Of a stretch of 64,000 nucleotides of DNA, positions 8,548 through 15,961 are shown piece after piece. Below the pieces are notes generated by a model, which worked only from the letters and a program-made list of their open reading frames with translations, was not told where the DNA came from and ran no database searches. A program made the position numbers and the translations under genes. The stretch is from Ulvibacter sp. MAR_2010_11. GTDB lineage: Bacteria; Bacteroidota; Bacteroidia; Flavobacteriales; Flavobacteriaceae. Where the stretch lies: contig NZ_PHTY01000001.1 of the NCBI RefSeq assembly GCF_002813135.1, positions 1,669,501 through 1,733,500 on the forward strand, given 5' to 3'. Position 1 is the stretch's first letter. The number at the start of each line of letters is the position of its first letter.

Positions 8548-8939
8548 TGAATCTGAGAGGAAGAAATAAGGTAAGTGCAGATTTCAGCATGAGCTCGATG
8601 ACAGACATAGTGTTTCTGTTATTGGTCTTTTTCCTGCTAACCTCACCTGCAATTACTCCCGATGCGTTAGATCTTATATTGCCAAAGGCAAAAGGGAAGA
8701 GCAGTAACGTTCAAAAAGCCTCGGTAAGTATTACCAAGGATGGTGCTTACTATATCAATAAAGAACGAGTTTCCGAATACAACATTGAAAGTGAATTAAA
8801 GAGTGCCCTTACCGGGCAAGAGGAACCTACCATTATTTTACGCGCCGAAGAAGGAGTACCTATCGAAGATGCCGTATTTGTAATGGATATCGCCAACCGA
8901 AATAATTTTAAAGTGGTTTTAGCCGTGAGGCCTAATTAA
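8547..8939 (+). CDS. exbD: ExbD/TolR family biopolymer transport protein
   Basis: A 130-residue protein with one N-terminal membrane helix (about residues 19-40) and a periplasmic domain. The essential protonatable aspartate of the family is Asp20 in SMTDIVFLLLVFFLLTS. The periplasmic part (SVSITKDGAYYINKERV ... VPIEDAVFVMDIANRNNFKVVLAVRPN) has the ExbD/TolR fold pattern. The ATG overlaps the exbB stop codon by one base. A repeat element separates this gene from the tonB gene. Confidence 0.93.
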   Translation: MNLRGRNKVSADFSMSSMTDIVFLLLVFFLLTSPAITPDALDLILPKAKGKSSNVQKASVSITKDGAYYINKERVSEYNIESELKSALTGQEEPTIILRAEEGVPIEDAVFVMDIANRNNFKVVLAVRPN

Positions 8940-8940
8940 T

Positions 8941-9023
8941 TGGGCGTTACCGCCAATGGCGGCCGGGCTTTCGCCGTTACATGCCAACACAGGCAGGGTA
9001 ACCCGGCTCAATCCCTAACGCGC
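8941..9023. repeat. Intergenic repeat-like element A with terminal inverted ends
   Basis: An 83-nt GC-rich stretch in an AT-rich gap, bounded by GCGTTA (8944-8949) and TAACGC (9016-9021). It holds the hairpin CCGCCAATGGCGG (8950-8962) and then GGCCGGGCTTT. A related sequence with the same GCCAATGGC hairpin and GGTCGCGCTAT is at 51131-51246. Similar intergenic elements are, to my recollection, common in Flavobacteriaceae; the copy number here is not known. Confidence 0.5.
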
Positions 9024-9107
9024 ATCTATAGCAACCAACGAACTAAAATTGGAACACTTTTTGTTTTATAAAAAATTATAAAGTTTAAAACCCAAAACCT
9101 CATAATC

Positions 9108-9929
9108 TTGCGCCTAATAGATACCGAACATAAACGAAAAAGTATGACCATCACGGTAATTTTACACGTGATCATCCTTATTTTGTTGTTTTATGTGGGG
9201 ATGACCTATCTGGATCCTCCTTTAGAAAGCGGTATAGCGGTTAACTTCGGGACCACCGAGGAGGGTAGCGGCAACATCCAACCCACCGAAGCCATAAAAT
9301 CGGCTCCCAAACAAGCCGAACCCGAACCGGTCACCCAACCCAAATCTGAAATTAAAGAAGATGTGGTAACTCAGGATAATGAGGACGCTCCTGTGATTAA
9401 AAAGGAAGAAACCAAGAAGGAAATAAAAGAGACTCCCAAGAAAATAGAGCCTAAAAAAGAGCCTCCAAAAAAACCCGATCCCAAACCCGATAAGTCTACG
9501 AGTGATGCCTTATCAAGTTTAATTAACGGACCCAAAAGCGATGGTACGGCCAAAGGGGGAGAAGGTAATGATAACAAACCCGGCGACAAAGGAAGCCCCG
9601 ACGGCGACCCTAATGCAAGCAGTTATTACGGTACGGGCAAAGGTCTTGATGGCGATGGCAATTATTTGTTAGGAGGAAGAAAAGCCCTTAACAAAGAGAA
9701 GTTCGTTCAGGATTGTAACGAAGCAGGAACTGTAGTGGTAAGCATTGAGGTAGATCGCTCCGGAAAAGTAATCAATGCCACAGCGGGAGTACGGGGAACC
9801 ACCAACAATTCGAGATGTCTTTTGGAACCTGCAAAACGCGCTGCGCTTGCAACACGCTTCAACAGTGACGACAAAGCCCCTGCAAAACAAATAGGGAAGA
9901 TTATCTATCGTTTTAAGCTTTCCGAATAG
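9108..9929 (+). CDS. tonB: Energy transducer TonB
   Basis: A 273-residue protein with a short cytoplasmic N terminus, one membrane helix (about residues 14-33), a long Pro/Lys/Glu-rich periplasmic linker (residues 60-130), a Gly/Asp-rich segment and a C-terminal TonB domain (GTVVVSIEVDRSGKVINATAG ... IIYRFKLSE). It would connect ExbBD to outer-membrane receptors. Start choice: TTG at 9108 preserves the leader RLIDTEHKRKS, which matches the basic leader of flavobacterial TonB proteins; the first ATG is 9144. A near-consensus -7 box (TAATCTTG, 9103-9110) overlaps the TTG, so if that promoter is used, ATG 9144 is the real start. Confidence 0.85.
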   Translation: MRLIDTEHKRKSMTITVILHVIILILLFYVGMTYLDPPLESGIAVNFGTTEEGSGNIQPTEAIKSAPKQAEPEPVTQPKSEIKEDVVTQDNEDAPVIKKEETKKEIKETPKKIEPKKEPPKKPDPKPDKSTSDALSSLINGPKSDGTAKGGEGNDNKPGDKGSPDGDPNASSYYGTGKGLDGDGNYLLGGRKALNKEKFVQDCNEAGTVVVSIEVDRSGKVINATAGVRGTTNNSRCLLEPAKRAALATRFNSDDKAPAKQIGKIIYRFKLSE

Positions 9930-9990
9930 TAAACCTGTTCCATTCCGCCGTAATTTTTCAGTATCTTTAGGCTTCAAAAAATACGAAGCT

Positions 9991-12486
9991 ATGATGCGTA
10001 CCCTTACATTTATTTTTCTACTTTTTTCAATCATAAGTTGTAACACTACATCTAGAGATGAATCCTCTTTAAATTCTTCAGAAAAAGAAAAATACCCACA
10101 CGATTTTATGTTTATGCAACGGGCGTATCCAACCGGTGAGATTAAAACCAACGCCTACGCAGATGCAATTCAATGGAAAAGAAATGTAGCTCAGCGAAAC
10201 AACGGTTTGGTTTGGGAATTTTCCGGTCCTGAAAATATTGGCGGGAGAATTAGTGATATTGAAATTCCTTCTACTCAGGGACAAACCTATTACGTAGGCG
10301 CTGCTTCCGGAGGAATCTTTAAAACAACCGATGCCGGAGCCACCTGGCAGCCCATTTTCGATGAGCAGGAAGTATTGTCTATTGGCGATATCGAAATATC
10401 TAAAAACAATAACGATCTGGTTTGGGTAGGAACAGGCGAAGTAAATGCCGGAGGAGGGTCTTTGGCGTATGACGGCGATGGAATTTACAAAAGTACCGAT
10501 GGCGGACTTACCTGGCAGGTAAAAGGATTGCCCGATGTGGGTAGTATAGGGAAAATACTACTAGATCCCAATGACGACAACACCATCTTTGTAGGTGCAA
10601 TGGGTCCTTTATTTAGAAACGATACCAACAGAGGAGTCTATCGTTCTACAGATGGGGGAGATACCTGGGAACAAAAACTCTTCGTTAGTGATTCTACCGG
10701 AGTAATCGATATGGCGATACATCCTAGTAATGGAGATATTGTCTACGCCGCAAGTTGGGAACGAATTCGCAGACCCGAACGACGGCAATACGGAGGAGCA
10801 ACCTCTCGCTTGTATCGTTCTTTGGACGGTGGTGATAGCTGGACCGAAATGACAAACGGATTACCTTCTGCGCCTTCACAAAAGGGGCGAATTAGTATCG
10901 ATATTTCACAATCCAACCCCAGTGTGTTATATGCAAGGTATGCCGATGCCAACGGCAGTATACAGGGCGTTTATAAGACAACAAACGGAGGTGATTCCTG
11001 GACGACTGTAAATTCGAGTCAGCTTACAAACATAGGTTTTCATTGGTGGTTTGGTGGGATTTTTATCGATCCAACAGATGAGAACACTTTATACAACGTA
11101 GATTTTATTGTTGAAAAATCCACCGATGGCGGAAACAATTGGGCAACAGCCTTCCCGGATGTTCACGTAGACCAGCATGCCATGGCATTTAATACGATGG
11201 TTCCGGGCGTTGTGCTCCTTGGAAATGATGGGGGATTGTACAAAAGCACCAATAACGGAGCTTCTTCGGTAAAAGATGTGACCTTGCCAATTACCCAATT
11301 CTATCGTTTTCATGTAGATGCTCAAAATGACAACAAACTGTACGGAGGAGCACAGGACAACAGTACGATGCGGACTACTACCGGAGGGTTAAATAATTGG
11401 GATATCATAACAGGAGGAGATGGGTTTCAACCTTTGGTCGATCCTACCAATACCAATGTTATTTATGCTTTATCACAATACGGAAACCTGGTAAAATCCA
11501 CCAACGATGCAGCGTCATTTTTCGGTGCGACCAATGGAATTTCAAATTCAGATCGTAAAAATTGGGATACTCCAATTGCCTTCGACCCAATTAACCCGCA
11601 AATTATGTATTACGGAGCCAATAGATTGTACAAATCAACCGACGGCGCAAATAATTGGTCTGTAATCAGTCCCGATTTAACCAATGGTTCCGTTGGAGGT
11701 AATTTAACTTTTGGAACTATTATTAGTATCAGTGTATCACCCATCCATACCGACACCATTTATGTGGGAACAGACGATGGGAATGTTTGGATTACTCAGG
11801 ATGGTGGTGCTAATTGGAATAATATTTCGGGGTCGTTACCCAATAGATGGGTAACAAAGGTACTTGCCTCCCGTGATGATATTAATAGTGTGTACGTAAC
11901 TTTCTCGGGGTATCGTTATGGAGAAGATGACGGACATATTTACCGTAGCACCAACAACGGAGCATCCTGGACAAATATCTCAAATAGTTTACCGGACATC
12001 CCGGTGAATGATATTGAACAAGATGTGAACGGAAATTTATTTATAGGTACAGATATTGGCGTTTTAGCGTCCGGAAGTCAGGGTTTTGGATGGGAAGTTT
12101 TGGGTTCTAATTTACCGGCGGTTGTAGTAACCGATCTTTATATTCACGAGGGAACGCAGTATTTATATGCAGGAACCTATGGACGTTCCAGTTATAAGAT
12201 TGATATTTCAAGTGTTGTGCTGGGAAATAATGATAATTCGTTCGAGAAGTCGGTTATTTTGTTTCCTAATCCGGCTTCAGAATATGTAAATATTACACTG
12301 CCTCAAGCTGCTTTAAATACTTCAGTACTACTTTATGATTCCTTAGGTCGAATAGTTAAAACACAGCATTTTTCAAAACCAAATAAAACGATAAATCTAG
12401 CATTATCAGGTGTTTCGGAAGGTATTTATTATCTAAAGATCACACAAGGAGCCAAAAAAGCAACAAAAAAGTTACTTATTAAATAA
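9991..12486 (+). CDS. BNR/VPS10-like beta-propeller protein with T9SS sorting domain
   Basis: An 831-residue exported protein. Many sialidase-like Asp-box repeats are seen (IFKTTDAGATWQ, IYKSTDGGLTWQ, VYRSTDGGDTWE, LYRSLDGGDSWT, VYKTTNGGDSWT and others), giving one or two beta-propellers as in VPS10/xyloglucanase-like proteins. The C terminus from about residue 755 (ILFPNPASEYVNITLPQ ... GIYYLKITQGAKKATKKLLIK) is a type A T9SS sorting domain. The N terminus has a lipobox-like IISC at Cys17, so it carries both lipoprotein and T9SS signals, an odd combination. Sialidase catalytic residues were not identified; an enzymatic or adhesive role is open. ATG 9994 is an alternative start. Confidence 0.85.
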   Translation: MMRTLTFIFLLFSIISCNTTSRDESSLNSSEKEKYPHDFMFMQRAYPTGEIKTNAYADAIQWKRNVAQRNNGLVWEFSGPENIGGRISDIEIPSTQGQTYYVGAASGGIFKTTDAGATWQPIFDEQEVLSIGDIEISKNNNDLVWVGTGEVNAGGGSLAYDGDGIYKSTDGGLTWQVKGLPDVGSIGKILLDPNDDNTIFVGAMGPLFRNDTNRGVYRSTDGGDTWEQKLFVSDSTGVIDMAIHPSNGDIVYAASWERIRRPERRQYGGATSRLYRSLDGGDSWTEMTNGLPSAPSQKGRISIDISQSNPSVLYARYADANGSIQGVYKTTNGGDSWTTVNSSQLTNIGFHWWFGGIFIDPTDENTLYNVDFIVEKSTDGGNNWATAFPDVHVDQHAMAFNTMVPGVVLLGNDGGLYKSTNNGASSVKDVTLPITQFYRFHVDAQNDNKLYGGAQDNSTMRTTTGGLNNWDIITGGDGFQPLVDPTNTNVIYALSQYGNLVKSTNDAASFFGATNGISNSDRKNWDTPIAFDPINPQIMYYGANRLYKSTDGANNWSVISPDLTNGSVGGNLTFGTIISISVSPIHTDTIYVGTDDGNVWITQDGGANWNNISGSLPNRWVTKVLASRDDINSVYVTFSGYRYGEDDGHIYRSTNNGASWTNISNSLPDIPVNDIEQDVNGNLFIGTDIGVLASGSQGFGWEVLGSNLPAVVVTDLYIHEGTQYLYAGTYGRSSYKIDISSVVLGNNDNSFEKSVILFPNPASEYVNITLPQAALNTSVLLYDSLGRIVKTQHFSKPNKTINLALSGVSEGIYYLKITQGAKKATKKLLIK

Positions 12487-12504
12487 TTCCAAATATTTTC
12501 AGCC

Positions 12505-13722
12505 ATCAACTACTCTGAGACCATATCATGGTTGTTTGCCAAGTTGCCCATGTACCAGCGTATTGGAAAGGAGGCTTATAAAGCCGATTTGACAAATACC
12601 CGGGAACTTGCTGCACACCTAAAATATCCGGAGCGACATTTTAAGAGTATTCACGTTGCCGGAACCAATGGAAAAGGATCTACCAGTCACATGCTCGCTT
12701 CGGTGCTTCAGGAGGCGGGATACAAGGTGGGATTGTATACATCCCCTCATTTGAAGGATTTTAGAGAACGCATTCGCATCAACGGGAAGACTATACCTAA
12801 GAAAACCGTTTCGGGTTTTATGCAGAAACACAGTGCATTTTTCGAAACTAGAGAGTTGTCATTTTTTGAAATGACGGTCGGCCTGGCCTTCGATTATTTC
12901 AGAAAAGAAAAAGTAGATATTGCAGTTGTCGAGGTTGGTATGGGCGGAAGATTGGATAGTACAAATATTATCATTCCCGAAGTGTCGGTAATTACCAATA
13001 TTGGATTGGACCACACACAATTTTTAGGAAACGATTTGGCTAAAATAGCTTCGGAGAAAGGAGGAATAATTAAACAGAATATTCCTGTTGTTATTGGTGA
13101 AACACAAACTGAAACTTTGCATGTGTTTAAAAAAATTGCTGAAGAAAAGGGAGCTCCAATTGTATTTGCAGATAAGGAAACGCATTTGGAGTATGAGTCT
13201 GACCTTAGAGGGATTTATCAGAAAAAGAATAAGAAAACAGTGTTAGCTACCTTGCGTACTTTACAAAAGAAGGGTTGGAATATTTCTGAAGAAAACATCA
13301 AAAGAGGATTGTTGAGCGTGATTGCAAACACCGGTCTCATGGGTCGTTGGCAGCAATTGAAGGATATGCCTAAAGTAATTTGCGACACAGCACATAATAA
13401 GGAAGGATTAGAAATTGTATTGGCGCAGTTAAAGGAACAATCTTATAATAAATTACATATTGTAATGGGTGTTGTAAACGATAAAAACTTAGAAAGCGTG
13501 CTTTCATTATTTCCAAAGGAAGCGATCTATTATTTTTGTAAACCCAATGTGCCGAGAGGTCTTCCTGAAGAAATTTTACAAAAGGAAGCAGCTCTTTTTC
13601 AACTGCATGGTGAAGTCTATGTATCGGTGGTATTAGCCTATAAGGAGGCCTTGAAAAATGCAACGATAAACGATCTAATCTATGTTGGAGGAAGCACCTT
13701 TGTTGTTGCTGAAGTTTTATAG
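12505..13722 (+). CDS. folC: Bifunctional folylpolyglutamate/dihydrofolate synthase, probable ATC start
   Basis: This ligase adds glutamate to dihydropteroate and tetrahydrofolate. Seen: the P-loop HVAGTNGKGSTSHMLASV, SPHLKDFRERIRING, the Mur-ligase-like VEVGMGGRLDSTN and DTAHNKEGL. The start is unusual. The frame is open from the preceding stop (TAA 12484-12486) and has no ATG before LPMYQR. The family leader (M-N/T-Y-x-ET-x-x-W-x-F-x-x-LPMYQ) aligns with INYSETISWLFAKLPMYQR, which places the start methionine at ATC 12505. TTG 12532 is the first conventional start but would remove nine conserved residues. About 405 residues from ATC. A single-base sequencing or assembly error (ATG read as ATC) cannot be excluded. 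Confidence 0.85.
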   Translation: MNYSETISWLFAKLPMYQRIGKEAYKADLTNTRELAAHLKYPERHFKSIHVAGTNGKGSTSHMLASVLQEAGYKVGLYTSPHLKDFRERIRINGKTIPKKTVSGFMQKHSAFFETRELSFFEMTVGLAFDYFRKEKVDIAVVEVGMGGRLDSTNIIIPEVSVITNIGLDHTQFLGNDLAKIASEKGGIIKQNIPVVIGETQTETLHVFKKIAEEKGAPIVFADKETHLEYESDLRGIYQKKNKKTVLATLRTLQKKGWNISEENIKRGLLSVIANTGLMGRWQQLKDMPKVICDTAHNKEGLEIVLAQLKEQSYNKLHIVMGVVNDKNLESVLSLFPKEAIYYFCKPNVPRGLPEEILQKEAALFQLHGEVYVSVVLAYKEALKNATINDLIYVGGSTFVVAEVL

Positions 13723-13741
13723 CATTTTTTTGAAGTAATTG

Positions 13742-13772
13742 TTTGTGAGAATTAAAAACTAACTTATATTTG
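13742..13772 (+). promoter_or_regulatory. Promoter of tRNA-Val(TAC)
   Basis: TTTG (13742-13745), a 19-nt spacer and TATATTTG (13765-13772) fit the Bacteroidota consensus perfectly. The mature tRNA starts 16 nt after the box. Confidence 0.8.
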
Positions 13773-13788
13773 CAACCGCTAACGAGTA

Positions 13789-13863
13789 GGGCAATTAGCT
13801 CAGTTGGTTCAGAGCACCTCGTTTACACCGAGGGGGTCGGGGGTTCGAATCCCTCATTGCCCA
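13789..13863 (+). tRNA. tRNA-Val, anticodon TAC
   Basis: The 75-nt cloverleaf folds fully: acceptor GGGCAAT/ATTGCCC with discriminator A13863, D arm GCTC/GAGC, anticodon stem CCTCG/CGAGG with loop TTTACAC (anticodon TAC at 13824-13826), variable GGGTC and T arm with TTCGAAT. CCA is not encoded (CATC follows). A terminator and tandem repeats follow. Confidence 0.97.
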
Positions 13864-13873
13864 CATCAAGGAC

Positions 13874-13905
13874 AATCCCGTTGAGAATTTCTCATCGGGA
13901 TTTTT
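13874..13905 (+). terminator. Intrinsic terminator of tRNA-Val(TAC)
   Basis: Stem AATCCCG ... CGGGATT, extended by an inner TGAGAA/TTCTCA pairing, followed by a T-rich tract (TTTTTGTTTT). It begins 11 nt after the tRNA. Confidence 0.8.
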
Positions 13906-13908
13906 GTT

Positions 13909-14180
13909 TTCGAAAATCCCGAGCGAGGAGCTCGAAGGATTGAAGAAAACAAAAATCGCTATGCGCATTAGTGCATGGGATTTTTTTTGCAGGAGTGGTT
14001 TCAAGTTAGGGATCACGTAAGTAATCCAAACCTATTTCGAAAATCCCGAGCGAGGAGCTCGAAGGATTAAAGAAAACAAAAATCGCTATGCGCATTAGCG
14101 CATGGGATTTTTTTTGCAGGAGTGGTTTCAAGTTAGGGATCACGTGAGTAATCCAAAACCATTTCGAAAATCCCGAGCGA
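13909..14180. repeat. Tandem repeat of 127-bp units after tRNA-Val(TAC)
   Basis: Copy 1 (13909-14035) and copy 2 (14036-14162) are almost identical; a third partial copy (14163-14180) breaks off after CCCGAGCGA. Each unit contains the hairpin ATGCGC-ATTA-GCGCAT (copy 1 has GTGCAT, a G-T wobble that keeps the stem), a T8 run, TTTGCAGGAGTGGTTT and GGATCAC...GTAATCC. Antisense reading frames across it look like shadows and show no known domain. The stretch from 13864 to 14232 holds no other gene. Confidence 0.9.
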
Positions 14181-14232
14181 ATAACCTGTAGAATTGCAAA
14201 AAAAATACTTTTTTCCAAATGTGCTTTTATAG

Positions 14233-14240
14233 TATATTTG
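14233..14240 (+). promoter_or_regulatory. -7 box of tRNA-Val(GAC)
   Basis: TATATTTG, 9 nt before the mature tRNA. The -33 position reads TTTT, a weak match. Confidence 0.55.
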
Positions 14241-14248
14241 CCTCTTCA

Positions 14249-14323
14249 GGGTCATTAACTCAGTTGGTTCAGAGTGTCACGTCGACAACGTGGAAGTCAC
14301 TGGTTCGAATCCAGTATGACCCA
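14249..14323 (+). tRNA. tRNA-Val, anticodon GAC, with C at position 33
   Basis: The 75-nt cloverleaf has acceptor GGGTCAT/ATGACCC with discriminator A14323, D arm ACTC/GAGT, anticodon stem TCACG/CGTGG, loop TCGACAA and T arm ACTGG-TTCGAAT-CCAGT. The anticodon is GAC. The base before it (position 33), almost always U in elongator tRNAs, is C here. CCA is not encoded. The flank CACATCAAG is shared with the first tRNA-Val. Confidence 0.93.
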
Positions 14324-14333
14324 CATCAAGCAG

Positions 14334-14366
14334 AAAATCCATCAGCGCAAGGCTGATGGATTTTTT
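14334..14366 (+). terminator. Intrinsic terminator of tRNA-Val(GAC)
   Basis: Perfect 13-bp stem AAAATCCATCAGC / GCTGATGGATTTT with loop GCAAG and a T6 run. Confidence 0.9.
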
Positions 14367-14402
14367 AATTTTCGAGGAATCGAAAAACGAAGTTTTAGAG
14401 GT

Positions 14403-14586
14403 TCAGAGGAAATTAAAAAATAACAGCATGCGCAGCATGTTGTATTTTCTATTTGCAGGCGCGGGTTTATTCTGGATCACTGAAGGTAATCCGGTCAGAG
14501 GAAATTAAAAAATAACAGCATGCGCAGCATGTTGTATTTTCTATTTGCAGGCGCGGGTTTATTCCGGATCACCGAAGGTAATCCGA
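14403..14586. repeat. Tandem repeat of 92-bp units after tRNA-Val(GAC)
   Basis: Copy 1 (14403-14494) and copy 2 (14495-14586) differ at only about two positions. Each has the hairpin CATGC-GCA-GCATG, TTTGCAGGCGCGGGTTT and GGATCAC-N5-GTAATCC. These last two blocks also occur in the 127-bp repeat at 13909-14180, so the two repeats share a core. The gap 14367-14606 holds nothing else recognisable. Confidence 0.9.
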
Positions 14587-14606
14587 ATTTTAGGATAAAT
14601 CACGAA

Positions 14607-15887
14607 TTATAAAAACTCCAAAATTCGCTCTAAGGCCATACCCCGGGATGCTTTTATAAGTATATGCGATGGCGCTATAGATGTATTTGAAAGATATTTC
14701 TTGAGCTGCTCAAAGTTTTCAAATTTCTGAATGTGAGGTGATTCTGCCCGCGTCTTATAAAAATTGCTTCCAATTAAAAAGGTTTTTCCAATCGAATTTT
14801 CGGCTAAAAATGAAGCAATTTCTTGATGTTCTGTTTCGGCTTCATTTCCCAATTCGAACATGTCTCCCAGAAATAGAATTTTAGTGTCACCTTCGGCCTG
14901 TTTAAAATTTTCCAGAGCAGCCATCATGCTGGTGGGATTTGCATTGTAGGCGTCCAAGATAATTTTATGGGCTCCTATTTCAATGAGTTGAGACCGATTA
15001 TTGGAAGGGATATAACCTTCGATAGCGATTTTAATTTTTTCGGGAGTGACTTGAAAGTAATCCCCAATTGCGATTGCAGCGGCTATATTATTGAAATTGT
15101 ACTTGCCAACAAGATTACTTTGCATTTCAATGCTCTTGTAACGTACACGCAGCCTTTCTGAAGCATCTTCCAAACTAATGTGGCAATCTTGCTCAGAATC
15201 ACCAAAAGTAACGCGTTTGATGTTCTTTGAATGTTTTAGCTGTGTTTCATCATTACCATTCACAAAAACCATTTTATTGTATCTCTCAAGGTACTTGTAG
15301 AGTTCGGTCTTTCCTTGAACGACGCCTTCCATACTCCCAAACCCTTCCAAGTGCGCTTTCCCAAAATTGGTGATATAGCCGTAATCCGGTGAGGCGATGT
15401 TGCACAGGTGTTCAATCTCTTTCAAATGGTTAGCGCCCATTTCAACTACTGCAATTTCGGAAGTAGGATCCATAGAGAGCAATGTTAGTGGTACACCTAT
15501 GTGGTTATTCAGATTTCCTTGGGTGGCAACCGTATGGAATTTTTGAGAGAGCACGGCTGCGATAAGCTCTTTAGTAGTGGTTTTACCATTGCTTCCGGTT
15601 AAAGCTACGATAGGAGTTTTAATTTTTTGTCGGTGATAGACAGCTAATTCTTGTAGAGCGGTAAGTGAATCGTCACAAAGAATGGTTTCTCCTGTCGATT
15701 TGTGAAATTCTTCACTATCCACAATTACCTTCAGCGCTCCTTTATCTAATGCGTCTTGTGCAAATTTATTCCCGTCGAAGTTATCGCCTTTCAAACAGAA
15801 GAACAGGCAACCTTTTTTAATGGAGCGGGTATCTGTACAAATACCTGTACTTTGTGTAAAAAAGGGATACAGCGTTTCTATATTCAT
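14607..15887 (-). CDS. murF: UDP-N-acetylmuramoyl-tripeptide--D-alanyl-D-alanine ligase
   Basis: A 426-residue cytoplasmic ligase that adds D-Ala-D-Ala to UDP-MurNAc-tripeptide, the last soluble step of peptidoglycan precursor synthesis. Seen: N-terminal UDP-binding domain (GICTDTRSIKKGCLFFCLKGDNFDGNKF), the ATP loop ALTGSNGKTTTKEL, VVEMGANHLKEIEHL, the central NNIAAAIAIG, and C-terminal DAYNANPTSMMAALENF plus LGDMFELG, all MurF hallmarks. It lies downstream of gldJ on the same strand but an intrinsic terminator separates them. Confidence 0.96.
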   Translation of the reverse strand: MNIETLYPFFTQSTGICTDTRSIKKGCLFFCLKGDNFDGNKFAQDALDKGALKVIVDSEEFHKSTGETILCDDSLTALQELAVYHRQKIKTPIVALTGSNGKTTTKELIAAVLSQKFHTVATQGNLNNHIGVPLTLLSMDPTSEIAVVEMGANHLKEIEHLCNIASPDYGYITNFGKAHLEGFGSMEGVVQGKTELYKYLERYNKMVFVNGNDETQLKHSKNIKRVTFGDSEQDCHISLEDASERLRVRYKSIEMQSNLVGKYNFNNIAAAIAIGDYFQVTPEKIKIAIEGYIPSNNRSQLIEIGAHKIILDAYNANPTSMMAALENFKQAEGDTKILFLGDMFELGNEAETEHQEIASFLAENSIGKTFLIGSNFYKTRAESPHIQKFENFEQLKKYLSNTSIAPSHILIKASRGMALERILEFL

Positions 15888-15903
15888 ATAAAATAAAAGT
15901 AAT

Positions 15904-15944
15904 AAAAAAAGCCCCTTTGAAACTTCTTCAAAGGGGGCTTTTTT
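15904..15944. terminator. Terminator between gldJ and murF
   Basis: Strong stem AAAAAAGCCCCTTTGAA / TTCAAAGGGGGCTTTTTT (one G-T mismatch) with 5-nt loop. The A and T tracts at both ends allow termination in both directions; on the minus strand it would end gldJ transcription. Confidence 0.85.
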
Positions 15945-15961
15945 ATTGAAACTATGTTTTT

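Noticed and set aside
8941-9023. Element A as an integron attC site
   Set aside because: The ends are GCGTTA...TAACGC, the opposite orientation to attC (TAAC...GTTA), and there is no integrase or cassette array.
13795-14218. Antisense reading frames (70-73 residues) across tRNA-Val(TAC) and its tandem repeats
   Set aside because: They read the reverse of the tRNA and of the repeats, contain no domain, and repeat only because the DNA repeats. Such frames are a classic source of false gene calls.
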